Positions 1 through 9,406 of a DNA stretch of 64,000 bases are shown one piece after another. The first letter of the stretch is position 1, and every line of letters starts with the position of its first letter. The stretch comes from Actinacidiphila glaucinigra (lineage in GTDB: Bacteria; Actinomycetota; Actinomycetes; Streptomycetales; Streptomycetaceae): NCBI RefSeq assembly GCF_900188405.1, contig NZ_FZOF01000004.1:372001-436000 (forward strand). The letters are read 5' to 3'. Position numbers and translations under genes: made by a program. A model generated the notes under the pieces. The model had not been told where the DNA came from and did not search any database. It saw only the letters and a list, made by a program, of their open reading frames with translations.

Positions 1-103
1 GGTCGGGGCCGCGCCGGCGCACGTCCTCAACGCTCGCGGTTTACGTCCACATCATTCGGCGCCCGGGTCCGCCGCTCGTCGTTTCCGGGCGCACCCCGCC
101 ACA

Positions 104-142
104 CCCCCTCCGGTCGTATGGGCGCATGACGGCCGGAGGGGG
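104..142. terminator. Strong GC hairpin, probable terminator
   Basis: Perfect 10-bp arms CCCCCTCCGG (104-113) and CCGGAGGGGG (133-142) enclose 19 nt, which contain a further short pairing (CGTATG...CATGACG). There is no clear T tract, which is usual for Streptomyces terminators. It may end a transcript entering from the left of the window. Confidence 0.5.
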
Positions 143-555
143 GTATAGAGCGGTCCGGGGTTACCGCACGCGCCTCACCGAACGCCCACACCATCCGGCT
201 CGATGCCGGTGAGTCGGCCGCGCTACCGGTGCGCGCACCTTCGATCGGCCTGCAGCCGGGGGACCCCCTGGTGAGGGCAGCTTCCAACGGTGCGCGGAGG
301 GACGCACCCCATCACCCCCCACCGGCCGTTGGTCGCTCATCGATACGGAGGGGGCGGGGTCGTAGGGGTGGGCGTTCTGGACGCTGACGTGTATTTGTTG
401 TGCGGCACAGACGGTCACGACAAGTACCGCCCGCCATGCACATAAATATGCGGTACAGAATGCCCACCCCGGAGGCCCCGACCCCGGCCCACCACGAACC
501 GCGCGAGGCCCGCACCAATCGCGCCGGGCAATCGGGAGGGAGGGCGGGGACAGCC

Positions 556-643
556 CGCCGCAGGCGCACACAACCCGCACACAACAACCGGGCAGCCCGG
601 CGCAGCCGCCCGCAGGCGCAAACGACCCGCACACAACAACGGG
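556..643. repeat. Imperfect direct repeat, two copies of about 37 bp
   Basis: Copy 1 (about 556-592) and copy 2 (about 607-643) share the core CGCAGGCGCA followed by ACCCGCACACAACAAC with only a few mismatches. They lie about 51 bp apart, in non-coding DNA downstream of the MFS gene. Function unknown. Confidence 0.6.
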
Positions 644-857
644 CCGCAAGGGGCACCCCTCGACACTACGGCGGCGCGCCGGGCGGTCCCCTCGGCCGCC
701 CCGAACACCGCACCCGGTACGATCAGGGACGGCGCGCCGCCCGGAACCTCGCGGACGTGCCCCCGCCCCCCGTGTGCCCGACCGGGACGGGGCGGCGGCC
801 GGGTCGCCGCCGGGAACCGCCACAGCGGAGACGGGGCGCTCGGCACCACCCCCCGGC

Positions 858-2198
858 TCAGGCCCCCCGGTACCGGGTGAACGCGGGGAACGCCGCCGCG
901 AGGCCCAGCATCACGACCACCACGAGCACACCGCCCACGGCGACCGCGCCGCGCGTCCCGAACGCGGAGCCGGCCGTGCCGTGCAGGAGGTCGGCCAGCC
1001 GGGGACCGCCCGCGACCACCACGGTGAAGACACCCTGCATGCGCCCGCGCATGTCGTCCGTCGCGACGGACTGCAGGATGGCGCTGCGGAACACCATCGA
1101 GACCATGTCCGCGAATCCGGCCAGCGCCAGGAATCCCGCGGCCCACCACAGGCTGCCGCTGAGCCCGAGTCCGGTGATCGCCGCGCCCCAGCCGCAGACC
1201 GCGATGACGACCATCAGGCCGTGGCGCTTCGCGCGGGAGAAGGTGCCGGAGAACAGTCCCCCGGCGACGGCGCCGATCGGGATGGCCGCGTACAGCAGGC
1301 CGAGTGCGAAGCCCTCGTTCCAGGAGGCGTAGGTGGTGTCGGCGAGTTGCGGGAACAGGGCGCGCGGCATGCCGAAGACCATGGCGACGATGTCGGCGAG
1401 GAAGGACAGCAGCAGGATGCGCTGCGCGGTGATGTAGCGGAAGCCGGCGCCGACCTCGCGCCAGCCGCCGCGCCGGGCGACGGGCGAGCCGTTCGCCTCC
1501 AGGGGCGGCAGCGCGGGCAGTCGCCACACCGCCCACACGGTCGCGGTGAGGGCGATCGCGTCGATGAGGTAGAGGTCGGCCAGGCCGATGACGGGTATGA
1601 GGACGCCGGCGAGGAGCGGGCCGACGATCAGGCCGGTCTGCATGACGGTCGAGCCGAGCGCGATGGCTGCGGGCAGTTCCTCCGCCGGCACCAGACGGGC
1701 GATGGCGGCGCTGCGCGCGGGGGCGTTCATGCCGGCCGCCGCCTGCTGGGCGGCGAGCAGCACCATGAGCAACCAGACGGAGTGCGCTCCCGCGAAGGCC
1801 TGTACCCAGAAGAGCAGCGAGGTGACGGCGATGGCGATGTTCGTGAGCAGCATCAGCTTGCGCCGGTCCACGCTGTCGGCGACGGCCCCGCCCCACAGGG
1901 CGAACACCACCAGCGGGACCAGCCCGGCGAGGCTGGAGTAGCCGACCCACGCGGACGAGCCGGTGATGTCGTAGATCTGCTTGGGTACGGCGACGGCGGT
2001 GAGCTGGCTGCCCACGGCGGTCACCGTGGTGGAGCTCCACAGGCGGCGGTAGGCGGGGTGGCGCAGTGGGCGGGTGTCCATGAGCCAGCGTCCGCGGCGG
2101 GCGCTGCGGTCCTCTGCGGCTGTGCCGGCCGCTGTGACGCGGTCCGCGGTGGGTTCGTCGGCGGGGGCGTCCTCGGCGGTCTTCTTGCTGCTGTCCAC
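858..2198 (-). CDS. MFS transporter (drug/metabolite exporter-like)
   Basis: A 446-residue membrane protein with the hydrophobicity pattern of a 12-TM major facilitator. After a hydrophilic N-terminus comes an MFS_3/enterobactin-exporter-like start (DTRPLRHPAYRRLWSS), then TM1-2 joined by the loop motif LWGGAVADSVDRRK (the family's GxxxD-R/K-x-G-R-R loop-2 motif) and a second-half counterpart FSRAKRHG. Efflux of a small molecule is the family role; the substrate cannot be read. The frame is open up to a TTG at 2222. I prefer GTG at 2198, which has GAGGAAG about 11 nt upstream. It stands alone, transcribed away from the S15 peptidase terminator. Confidence 0.9.
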   Translation of the reverse strand: MDSSKKTAEDAPADEPTADRVTAAGTAAEDRSARRGRWLMDTRPLRHPAYRRLWSSTTVTAVGSQLTAVAVPKQIYDITGSSAWVGYSSLAGLVPLVVFALWGGAVADSVDRRKLMLLTNIAIAVTSLLFWVQAFAGAHSVWLLMVLLAAQQAAAGMNAPARSAAIARLVPAEELPAAIALGSTVMQTGLIVGPLLAGVLIPVIGLADLYLIDAIALTATVWAVWRLPALPPLEANGSPVARRGGWREVGAGFRYITAQRILLLSFLADIVAMVFGMPRALFPQLADTTYASWNEGFALGLLYAAIPIGAVAGGLFSGTFSRAKRHGLMVVIAVCGWGAAITGLGLSGSLWWAAGFLALAGFADMVSMVFRSAILQSVATDDMRGRMQGVFTVVVAGGPRLADLLHGTAGSAFGTRGAVAVGGVLVVVVMLGLAAAFPAFTRYRGA

Positions 2199-2245
2199 GG
2201 GTGCTGTTGCTTCCTCGTACAACTATCGCTGACCCGCTGACACTA

Positions 2246-2280
2246 CCCGCCCGCCCTCACCTGGCGTGAGGGCGGACGGG
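2246..2280 (-). terminator. Terminator of the S15 peptidase gene
   Basis: CCGCCCTCAC (2251-2260) pairs with GTGAGGGCGG (2266-2275) around a 5-nt loop. After one mismatch the stem is extended by four more pairs (2246-2249/2277-2280). It lies just past the minus-strand stop at 2292 and before the MFS start. Confidence 0.75.
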
Positions 2281-2291
2281 CAGGGCCGGGG

Positions 2292-4280
2292 TCAGCGCCC
2301 CGTGGGGACCGTGGTCGCGGTGCGGCGCGGGGCCGGCGGGACGTCCGCGACGCGCTGTGCGGCGGGCGCGTGCGGGGCCGCCGCGGCCAGGCCGCGCGCT
2401 CCGCCGACGAGCGGCAGCAGGGCACGCGAGCGGGCCAGGTCGAGGGTGACGGTGGGGGTGGTGTCGGGGGGCTCGACCATTCCCCCGTCGGTGCCGGCGA
2501 CGATCAGCGCGAGCCGGTGCCCGGCCGGGACGACGTGGTCGGTGGCGGCCAGGGTGACGGTGGCGGTGTACGCCCGGCCCGGGACGAGCGGACGCCCCTG
2601 CCACGCGGAGGCGGCGTGCCCGAGGTCGGCCCAGCCGCGGCTCACCACGGTGTGGGTGACGTCGGCCGCGTCGGTGGCGGTGTCGCGGAAGCAGGCGCTG
2701 TCGCCTTCCGTGCTCTCGCCCCAGCATGAGCGCGTGGCCAGGTCGACGATGCCCTCCTTGGCACCCAGGAAGTCCCGGACTGTGTCCGGGCCGAGGTCGA
2801 CCAGGACCGCCGAGAGGTGTGCGCTGGTGGTCGAGGAGGACGCGGTGACGGTGACCGTTCCGCTGCCGGAAAGCCTCAGGTCGCGCTTGAGGGTGCCGGT
2901 GGTGAAGACGGCCCTGGAGTCGCTCGGGGTGTCCGCCCCGGCGGCCCAGTCCTCCTCCCACTCCTGCGGCGTGTCGGTGAAGGCCGCCGTGCTGCCGGGC
3001 ACGGCGGGGGCGGTGCTCAGGCCGCCCTGGCCGGGGACGGCGCCGGGGCGCAGGTTCAGCCGGGTGGGTTCGGTGCCGGCGGGCGGCCAGGAGCGGTCGG
3101 TCGTCCACCGGTCGGGGGCGCGTTCGACGTCGGCACCGGGCTCGCGCTCCACGCCGTTGCGAACGCCGAGCAGGTAGTGGTCGAACCAGCGGTGCAGGGC
3201 GGACACCCATGCGTCGCGCCGGAAGTCGAAGGGGTCGACGTGGCCGGTCTGCGACAGCCACACCTTGCGTTCCACGCCGTGCGCGGCCAGCGCGCTCCAC
3301 CACTGGCCGAAGTGCTTGGTGCGGACGTTGAGGTCCTGCATGCCGTGGACGGCGAAGACGCTGGCGCGGACCTTCCCGGCGTCCTTGGTGTAGTCGCGTT
3401 CGCTCCAGAACCTGGTCCAGTCGCCGCTGCGGGGTGCCCCGTCTACGATGCGCTGCTGCACGGCGCCGCAGCGGGCGCGGGCGGCCGGGCTCTCGACGTA
3501 GTCCGACAGCCAGTCGGGGCCGGAGCCGTAGAGGGCGGCACCCTGCTGGAAGTAGTAGTCGTACCAGGAGCTGATGGCGCTGATCGGCACGATGGTGCGC
3601 AGGCCGCGCACCCCGGTCGCGGCGACGCCGTTGGCGATCGTCCCGTCCCAGCTCTTGCCGATCATGCCGACGTCGCCGGTGGACCAGCGGGCGCTCGCGG
3701 GCCGGGAGCCGGTGCGGGAGGTCCAGCCCTTGGCCCGGCCGTTCAGCCAGTCGATCACGGCCTTGGCGGAGCCGATGTCGGAGGGGCCGCCGACGTCCAC
3801 GCAGCCGTCGGAGCGGTTGGTGCCGGCCAGGTCGACCAGGACGACTGCGTAGCCGCGCGGGACGAAGTAGTTGTCGTAGTACAACGGGGCCTGGACCATG
3901 CGGCCCTGGTCGTCGTAGGTCTTCAACTGGCCCTCGTTGCCGCGTCCGCAGCAGGAGTAGTAGGGGCTCGCGTCCATGATCACCGGGACCTTGCGGCCGG
4001 CGGCCGCGGGCTCGCGGGGCCGCACGATGTCGGCGGCGACCCGGTCGGTGCGGCCGTCGCCGTCGTCGTCGCGGCCCGTCTCGACCCAGACGGCCTCGCG
4101 GACGGCGTCGGCGTAGGAGTAGTCCGGCCGGCTCAGCCCGTGCCGGACGGTCCCGGCGGCGGAGGCGGCCTGCACGGTGGCCACGGGGAGGAGGACGGCG
4201 GCGAGGGCGGCGATCACGGTCGCCACCAGGGAGGTCGTTCGTATGCGGATGCGGTCGGTACGGGGGCGGGTGGTGCGCAT
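2292..4280 (-). CDS. Secreted Xaa-Pro dipeptidyl-peptidase-like hydrolase (S15/CocE-NonD)
   Basis: A 662-residue exported alpha/beta hydrolase. Residues 1 to about 40 form an Arg-rich n-region, a hydrophobic core (SLVATVIAALAAVLLPVATV) and an AxA-type cleavage site. The catalytic domain holds the nucleophile elbow GKSWDGT and the downstream DRAS-like blocks, and is followed by the jelly-roll C-terminal domain usual in S15/CocE enzymes. The role expected from the family is removal of X-Pro dipeptides from extracellular peptides or hydrolysis of related esters/amides. I chose the ATG at 4280 over a GTG at 4292; neither has a clear SD. It is divergent from four aminopeptidase paralogues, which suggests a shared peptide-degradation role. 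Confidence 0.88.
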   Translation of the reverse strand: MRTTRPRTDRIRIRTTSLVATVIAALAAVLLPVATVQAASAAGTVRHGLSRPDYSYADAVREAVWVETGRDDDGDGRTDRVAADIVRPREPAAAGRKVPVIMDASPYYSCCGRGNEGQLKTYDDQGRMVQAPLYYDNYFVPRGYAVVLVDLAGTNRSDGCVDVGGPSDIGSAKAVIDWLNGRAKGWTSRTGSRPASARWSTGDVGMIGKSWDGTIANGVAATGVRGLRTIVPISAISSWYDYYFQQGAALYGSGPDWLSDYVESPAARARCGAVQQRIVDGAPRSGDWTRFWSERDYTKDAGKVRASVFAVHGMQDLNVRTKHFGQWWSALAAHGVERKVWLSQTGHVDPFDFRRDAWVSALHRWFDHYLLGVRNGVEREPGADVERAPDRWTTDRSWPPAGTEPTRLNLRPGAVPGQGGLSTAPAVPGSTAAFTDTPQEWEEDWAAGADTPSDSRAVFTTGTLKRDLRLSGSGTVTVTASSSTTSAHLSAVLVDLGPDTVRDFLGAKEGIVDLATRSCWGESTEGDSACFRDTATDAADVTHTVVSRGWADLGHAASAWQGRPLVPGRAYTATVTLAATDHVVPAGHRLALIVAGTDGGMVEPPDTTPTVTLDLARSRALLPLVGGARGLAAAAPHAPAAQRVADVPPAPRRTATTVPTGR

Positions 4281-4292
4281 GGGTGAAGGCAC

Positions 4293-4590
4293 CCGCGGAA
4301 GCTAGCCGCGGTCCCGCCCGAGGGGCCAGAGCGATACCGGACAACTTGCGTGGCCGCGCGGGCACTTGTGGCGCTGCGCGACACAGGGCCGGCGCGCCGG
4401 GTTCACGCGTTCGGCTCAGCCCGGCGGTCCCCCGCACACGATCTGTGATGACCTGGTTACGCAGCCGGAGGACGGGGGCGACGGCGTGACCGCTCCCTGC
4501 CGGGGCGCGGCGCCCGGACCCGTCCCCGCGGCCGCTCACCGATGCCGACCGGCCCCGCGTCTCCCAACGGGCGGAAACGAAGGCGTGGCG
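4293..4590. promoter_or_regulatory. Divergent promoter region, S15 peptidase / aminopeptidase array
   Basis: This is a 298-bp spacer between divergently transcribed secreted peptidases. It contains no reading frame that looks coding. A less GC-rich patch near 4440-4460 (gatctgtgatgacctggtta) is the likeliest promoter area, but I cannot assign exact -35/-10 boxes. Confidence 0.4.
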
Positions 4591-6153
4591 ATGAAAGCTG
4601 TCCCGGCCTCGGGCCGAATACCCCGGCGCGGCCTGATCTGCACGCTCGCCGTGCTGGTGGCGTTCGGGCTGCTGCTCGCCACGTGCACCGCCGTGAGGCA
4701 CTCGGGCGGAACCGCCGGACCCGTCCCTACCGCGACGGCCTCCGCGAGTGCGTCCGACGCCGCGATCCGCGTGGACCTGCGGCGCTACTACACGCAGAAC
4801 CCGCGCTGGAGGCCCTGCCCCGAGCGGTCGTTCCAGTGCGCGAGCCTCAGGGTGCCGCGGGACTACGCGCACCCGGAGGCGGGCGACATCGCGCTGTCCG
4901 CGATCCTCAGGCCCGCCACCGGCCGCGGCGCCGCGCGTATCGGCGCGCTCCAGATCAACCCCGGTGGGCCCGGCCTCTCCGCCGTCGACGACCTGCTGGC
5001 CTACGCCGACAGCTACTCCCCGTCCCTGCGCGCCGCGTACGACCTGGTCGCGGTCGACCCGCGCGGCGTCGGGCACAGCACACCGGTGGAGTGCGGTGCC
5101 ACCGGCCTGCCGGGCGCCGGGACGCGCGGAACGCCTTCCTCGGACGAGGCCGCGATCATCGACACCTGGGCCGCCTACCACGCGGAGGTCGCCGAGGACT
5201 GCGCCCGGCGCGCCGGGCGGCTGCTGCCGCACGTGGGCACCCTGGACGCCGCCCGCGACATGGACGTCGTCCGCGCCGTACTGGGCGAGGACCGCCTGCA
5301 CTTCCTCGGCTTCTCCTACGGCACCTACCTGGGCGCCACCTACGCCGAGCTCTTCCCCTCCCGCGTCGGCCGGGTCGTCCTGGACGGCGCCGTCGACCCT
5401 GCCATGGACGGCTACCACGCCTACCTCAACCAGGCCCGCGGCTACCAGATCGCGTGGGACTCCTTCGCCGCCGACTGCGCCGGCCGCGGCCGCTGCCCGG
5501 TCGGCCACTCCGTCGAGGAGGCGGGCCGGACCCTGGACGCGCTGGTCGCCGCGCTCGACCGCGCGCCCCTTCGGCAGGGCAAGGACGACCGTCTCGACGG
5601 CGAGGCCCTGCTCGGCGCGGTCGTCACCGCACTGCGCGCGCCCGACTGGGAGACGCTGCGCTCGCTGCTCGACGGTGTGCGGGCCGGCGACGCCACTGTG
5701 CTGCGGGAACTCGTGGGCTCCGAGGACGACGCGACCGGTGACGAGTCCATGACGGCGGTCAACTGCCTGAGCTCCGCGCTCGAATCGCGTTCGACCCCGG
5801 CCCAGACGCTCGCGGCGCTGCCCGAGTTCCGGCGGGCCTCGCCGCAGTTCGGCGCGTTCTACAACGAGGACCTGTCGACGTGCGCCCACTGGCCCGCGCG
5901 GCCCACGCAGGTCCCACGCCGCGTCAGCGCCCACGGCGCCGGGCCCATCCTCGTGCTCGGCACCACCCGCGACCCCGCCACCCCCTACGACCAGGCCCGG
6001 GCCCTGGCCGGCCAGCTCTCCTCGGGCCGGCTCCTGACCTGGGACGGCGACGGGCACACCGCCTACCAGCGCGGCAGCCGCTGCGTCGACACCGCCGTCG
6101 ACGACTATCTGCTGCACGGTCTGCTCCCGCCCTCCGGCGCGGTCTGCCGCTGA
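4591..6153 (+). CDS. Tripeptidyl aminopeptidase-type alpha/beta hydrolase, array copy 1
   Basis: A 520-residue exported alpha/beta hydrolase of the SlpD/SlpE (TAP) family, which cleaves tripeptides from peptide N-termini. An N-terminal hydrophobic leader ends in LLLATC, a poor lipobox (Thr at -1). The oxyanion block is NPGGPG. The nucleophile is Ser242 in GFSYGTY, with Asp461 (TRDPATPY) and His489 (GDGHTAY) completing a TAP-type triad, and the C-terminal TAP cap runs to CR. The ATG at 4591 follows GAAGGCG. The frame is open further upstream, but that part lacks family similarity. It is the first of four tandem paralogues. Confidence 0.9.
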   Translation: MKAVPASGRIPRRGLICTLAVLVAFGLLLATCTAVRHSGGTAGPVPTATASASASDAAIRVDLRRYYTQNPRWRPCPERSFQCASLRVPRDYAHPEAGDIALSAILRPATGRGAARIGALQINPGGPGLSAVDDLLAYADSYSPSLRAAYDLVAVDPRGVGHSTPVECGATGLPGAGTRGTPSSDEAAIIDTWAAYHAEVAEDCARRAGRLLPHVGTLDAARDMDVVRAVLGEDRLHFLGFSYGTYLGATYAELFPSRVGRVVLDGAVDPAMDGYHAYLNQARGYQIAWDSFAADCAGRGRCPVGHSVEEAGRTLDALVAALDRAPLRQGKDDRLDGEALLGAVVTALRAPDWETLRSLLDGVRAGDATVLRELVGSEDDATGDESMTAVNCLSSALESRSTPAQTLAALPEFRRASPQFGAFYNEDLSTCAHWPARPTQVPRRVSAHGAGPILVLGTTRDPATPYDQARALAGQLSSGRLLTWDGDGHTAYQRGSRCVDTAVDDYLLHGLLPPSGAVCR

Positions 6154-6200
6154 CTGACCACCCGCCCCGCGCTCCGCGCGGCGCACAGAAAGGCGTGGCC

Positions 6201-7730
6201 ATGAACGCACCCCGACGCAGGCTCCACGGCTTCGTCGCCGTGCTCGGCAGCTGCGGGCTGCTGCTCACCGCGTGCGCGGCGGGCGACCTCCGGCAGACTC
6301 CGGCCGGGGCGCTCGCGGCCGCACCCGCAGTGGGTGCCGCCGGCGCCGTACCGGCGGAACTGGCGCGCTACTACGGGCAGAAACCGGGCTGGAAGGCCTG
6401 CGCCGGGGTGCCGTCGTTCCAGTGCGCCGACATCGAGGTGCCGCTGGACTACGACCACCCCGAGGGGGGCGACATCACCCTGGCCGCGATACGCCAGAAG
6501 GCCACCGGGAGCGGCGCCGCGCGCGTCGGCTCGCTGCAGATGAACCCCGGTGGCCCGGGCTCGTCCGCGATCGCCTACCTCCTCGGCAACGCCGACTCCT
6601 TCTCCCCCGCGGTGCGCGCCGCGTACGACCTGGTCGCGGTCGACCCGCGCGGCGTCGGCGCCAGCACCCTGGTGAACTGCGCCACCGGGACCCCCGCGGC
6701 GGCCCCGGACCCCGGTGCGCGCAGGGCGGACATCGGCGCCTCGGCCGCGGCCTACGCGGAGGTCGCGGCCGAATGCCGCCGCCACGCGGGGCGGTTGCTG
6801 CCGCACGTGAGTACCCTGGACGCCGCCCGCGACATGGACGTCATACGCGCCGTGCTCGGCGACAAGCAGCTGCACTACCTGGGGTTTTCCTACGGCACGT
6901 ACCTCGGCGCCACCTATGCCGAGCTGTTCCCCTCCCACGTCGGCCGCATGGTCCTCGACGGCGCCGTCGACCCCGCCCTGGACGGATACGACTTCACGAT
7001 CGGACAGGCCCGCGGCTACGAGGTCGCCTGGAAGTCCTTCGCCGCCGACTGCGCCACCCGGCCCGACTGCCCCGTCGGGCACTCGGTCCAGGAGGCCGAC
7101 CGCATCCTGAACACCCTGGTGGCGACGCTGAACCGGACTCCGCTGCGGCAGGGCAAGGACATCACGGTGACGGGAGACTCCGTCCTCGGAGCGGTCGTCC
7201 TGGGGCTGCGGTCCCCGGCCTGGGAGGCGCTGCGTGCCGCGCTCGCGCAGCTGCGGGCCGGAGACACCACGGCGGTGCAGGCGCTCCTGGGCGTGGACGA
7301 GGAGAGCGACCCGGGCGACCAGTCGTACTACGCCGTGTCGTGTCTGAGCTCCACGTTGGGAACGTGGTCGACCGTCGCCCAGGCGCAGGCGGCGCTGCCC
7401 GATTTCCGGCGCGCCGCACCGCAGTTCGGCGCGTACTACGCCGGGACCCTGCCGATGTGCACCCAGTGGCCCGTCCGTCCGGACCAGTCCGCGCACCCGA
7501 TCACCGCGGCCGGGGCGGCGCCGATCCTGGTCGTGGGCACTCTGCGTGACCCGGCCACCCCGTACCCCTGGGCGCAGGCGCTCGCCGGGCAGCTCTCCTC
7601 CGGGCGGCTCCTCACCTGGGACGGCGACGGGCACACCGCTTACCACCAGGGCAGCACCTGCGTCGAGAGCGCCGTCGACGACTACCTGACACAAGGTCAG
7701 CTCCCACCCTCCGGCACGGTCTGCGTCTGA
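6201..7730 (+). CDS. Tripeptidyl aminopeptidase-type alpha/beta hydrolase, array copy 2
   Basis: A 509-residue paralogue of the preceding gene, collinear over its whole length. The signal region ends LLLTAC, a good Streptomyces lipobox, so this copy is probably a lipoprotein. The triad is Ser230 (GFSYGTY), Asp in GTLRDPATPY and His in GDGHTAY. ATG 6201 is preceded by GAAAGGCGTGGCC, nearly the same ribosome-binding context as copy 1 (GAAGGCGTGGCG), so the duplication included the leader. The gap to copy 1 is 47 nt, and the genes are probably cotranscribed. Confidence 0.9.
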   Translation: MNAPRRRLHGFVAVLGSCGLLLTACAAGDLRQTPAGALAAAPAVGAAGAVPAELARYYGQKPGWKACAGVPSFQCADIEVPLDYDHPEGGDITLAAIRQKATGSGAARVGSLQMNPGGPGSSAIAYLLGNADSFSPAVRAAYDLVAVDPRGVGASTLVNCATGTPAAAPDPGARRADIGASAAAYAEVAAECRRHAGRLLPHVSTLDAARDMDVIRAVLGDKQLHYLGFSYGTYLGATYAELFPSHVGRMVLDGAVDPALDGYDFTIGQARGYEVAWKSFAADCATRPDCPVGHSVQEADRILNTLVATLNRTPLRQGKDITVTGDSVLGAVVLGLRSPAWEALRAALAQLRAGDTTAVQALLGVDEESDPGDQSYYAVSCLSSTLGTWSTVAQAQAALPDFRRAAPQFGAYYAGTLPMCTQWPVRPDQSAHPITAAGAAPILVVGTLRDPATPYPWAQALAGQLSSGRLLTWDGDGHTAYHQGSTCVESAVDDYLTQGQLPPSGTVCV

Positions 7731-7736
7731 CGGGCG

Positions 7737-9314
7737 GTGGCCGCCGTGCGGGCCACGGGTGTCCGGTCCGGCAGGCGCGGGCGCATCGCGGCCGGGCTGC
7801 TGAGCGCCTGCCTGGTGCTGGCCGCCTGTTCGCCCCAGCGCCCGCACCGGCCGGCGGGCACCAAGCGGCCCGCGACCGCGACCACTCCGGTCGGCTCCGC
7901 CGCCTCTGCGGCGGCGTCCGCGGCGGCGTCGGCGGCGTCGGCGCCGGACGTGTCCCGCTACTACCGGCAGCGACTGGACTGGCGGCCCTGCCGGGAAGCG
8001 GCGTCGTTCCGGTGCACCTCGGTGACGGTGCCCCTGGACTACACCCGTCCGGAGGCGGGCGACATCCGGCTGGCGGTCGCCCGCCACCGGGCCACCGGTC
8101 CGCGCGCGGCCCGGCTCGGCTCGCTGCTGCTCAATCCCGGCGGACCCGGAGTGTCGGCGGTCGACGACCTCCTGTCCTTCGCCGACGGCTTCTCCCCCGC
8201 GATACGCGCCGCGTACGACCTGGTCGGCGTCGACCCCCGAGGGGTGGGGCGCAGCGCCCCGGTCGACTGCGGGACGGGCACTTCGCTGCCCGCCCCCGAG
8301 GACGAAGAGGAGGCCGTGGGGCCCGGGTCGGGCTTCGCGCTGATCGCCGGCGCGTGCGCACGGAACGTCGGACACCTCCTGCCCCACGTCGGCACCCCCG
8401 ACGCCGCCCGGGACATGGACGTCGTACGGGAGCTGCTCGGCGACGACCGGCTGGGTTTCCTCGGCTACTCCTACGGCAGCTACCTGGGGGCCACCTATGC
8501 GGAGCTCTTCCCCTCCCGCGTCGGCCGCATGGTCCTCGACGGCGCCGTCGACCCCGGCATGGACGCCTTCCGCGCCACCCTCGGCATGGCGCGCGGCTAC
8601 CAGGTGGCCTGGGACGCCTTCGCCGCCGACTGCGTCTCCCGCCCCGGCTGCCCCGTCGGCCACTCGCTCCGGGACGCGGGCCGCGTCCTGGACGGCCTGG
8701 TCGCGGAACTCGACGAAGCCTCCCGGAAGGTGAACGCCCGCGGCGTCTCCGCCACCGGCGACGATCTGCTCACCGCGGTCACCTCGGCACTCGCGACGCG
8801 GACGTGGGCCGGACTGCGCTCCCTGCTCCGCGAGGTGCAGGCGGGCGACGCCGCCACCCGGCGACTGCTCCTCGGCACGGACGACGCCGGAGGACCGGGT
8901 GAGCAGTCCCTGGCGGCGGTCAACTGCCTGAGCTCCGCGCTGGGTCCGCGGTCGACCGACGCGCAGACTCGTGCGGCCGTGCCCGAGTTCCGCCGTGCGG
9001 CACCACAATTCGGCGCCTACTACGCGGGGTTCCTCCCGATGTGCGCCCACTGGCCGGCCCGCCCGACCCAGGTGCCGCACCGCATCACCGCCCGCAGCGC
9101 CCCGCCCATCCTCGTCGTCGGCACCACCCGCGACCCCGCCACCCCCTACGACCAGGCCCGGGCCCTGGCCCGCCAGCTCTCCTCGGGCCGGCTCCTCACC
9201 TGGGACGGAGACGGGCACACCGCCTACCAGCGCGGCAGCCGCTGCGTCGACACCGCCGTCGACGACTACTTCCTGCACGGCCGGCTCCCACCGGACGGCA
9301 CCGTATGCCGCTGA
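7737..9314 (+). CDS. Tripeptidyl aminopeptidase-type alpha/beta hydrolase, array copy 3
   Basis: A 525-residue paralogue starting with GTG only 6 nt after the previous stop, so translation is probably coupled. It has a clear lipobox LVLAAC, then an Ala/Ser-rich linker (SAASAAASAAASAASAP) that would tether the catalytic domain to the membrane surface. Catalytic motifs are NPGGPG, GYSYGSY (Tyr and Ser replace the Phe and Thr of the other copies next to the nucleophile), TRDPATPY and GDGHTAY. The changed elbow may mean a shifted substrate range. Long DNA runs match copies 1 and 4. Confidence 0.9.
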   Translation: MAAVRATGVRSGRRGRIAAGLLSACLVLAACSPQRPHRPAGTKRPATATTPVGSAASAAASAAASAASAPDVSRYYRQRLDWRPCREAASFRCTSVTVPLDYTRPEAGDIRLAVARHRATGPRAARLGSLLLNPGGPGVSAVDDLLSFADGFSPAIRAAYDLVGVDPRGVGRSAPVDCGTGTSLPAPEDEEEAVGPGSGFALIAGACARNVGHLLPHVGTPDAARDMDVVRELLGDDRLGFLGYSYGSYLGATYAELFPSRVGRMVLDGAVDPGMDAFRATLGMARGYQVAWDAFAADCVSRPGCPVGHSLRDAGRVLDGLVAELDEASRKVNARGVSATGDDLLTAVTSALATRTWAGLRSLLREVQAGDAATRRLLLGTDDAGGPGEQSLAAVNCLSSALGPRSTDAQTRAAVPEFRRAAPQFGAYYAGFLPMCAHWPARPTQVPHRITARSAPPILVVGTTRDPATPYDQARALARQLSSGRLLTWDGDGHTAYQRGSRCVDTAVDDYFLHGRLPPDGTVCR

Positions 9315-9406
9315 CGGGCACCGCGTCACGGACGTCACCACGTACCACGTCACCACGCACCACTTCACCACGCACCACTTCAGCACGACATGGGGAAGGC
9401 AGGGCG

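Larger units (their letters stand above)
1..857. other. Gene-poor left edge, no supported CDS
   Basis: I find no reading frame here with convincing protein content. Open frames exist on both strands, but they are GC-driven and their translations are low-complexity Arg/Pro/Ala. What is visible is a hairpin at 104-142, a relatively AT-rich stretch at about 390-460 that could hold a promoter, and two copies of a roughly 37-bp sequence at 556-643. The MFS gene on the minus strand ends at 858, so this stretch is also its 3' flank. Confidence 0.6.

Noticed and set aside
390-460. Possible tRNA or small RNA in the AT-richer patch
   Set aside because: No cloverleaf, TTC loop or CCA-proximal acceptor stem could be drawn.
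415-2040. Long open frames on both strands overlapping the MFS gene
   Set aside because: Low-complexity Arg/Ala/Gly translations from GC-rich DNA; the minus-strand MFS frame has clear TM segments and motifs.
2257-6210. A 1317-codon open frame antisense to the peptidase genes
   Set aside because: It is antisense to genes with intact catalytic motifs, and its translation has no domain; a codon-bias shadow.
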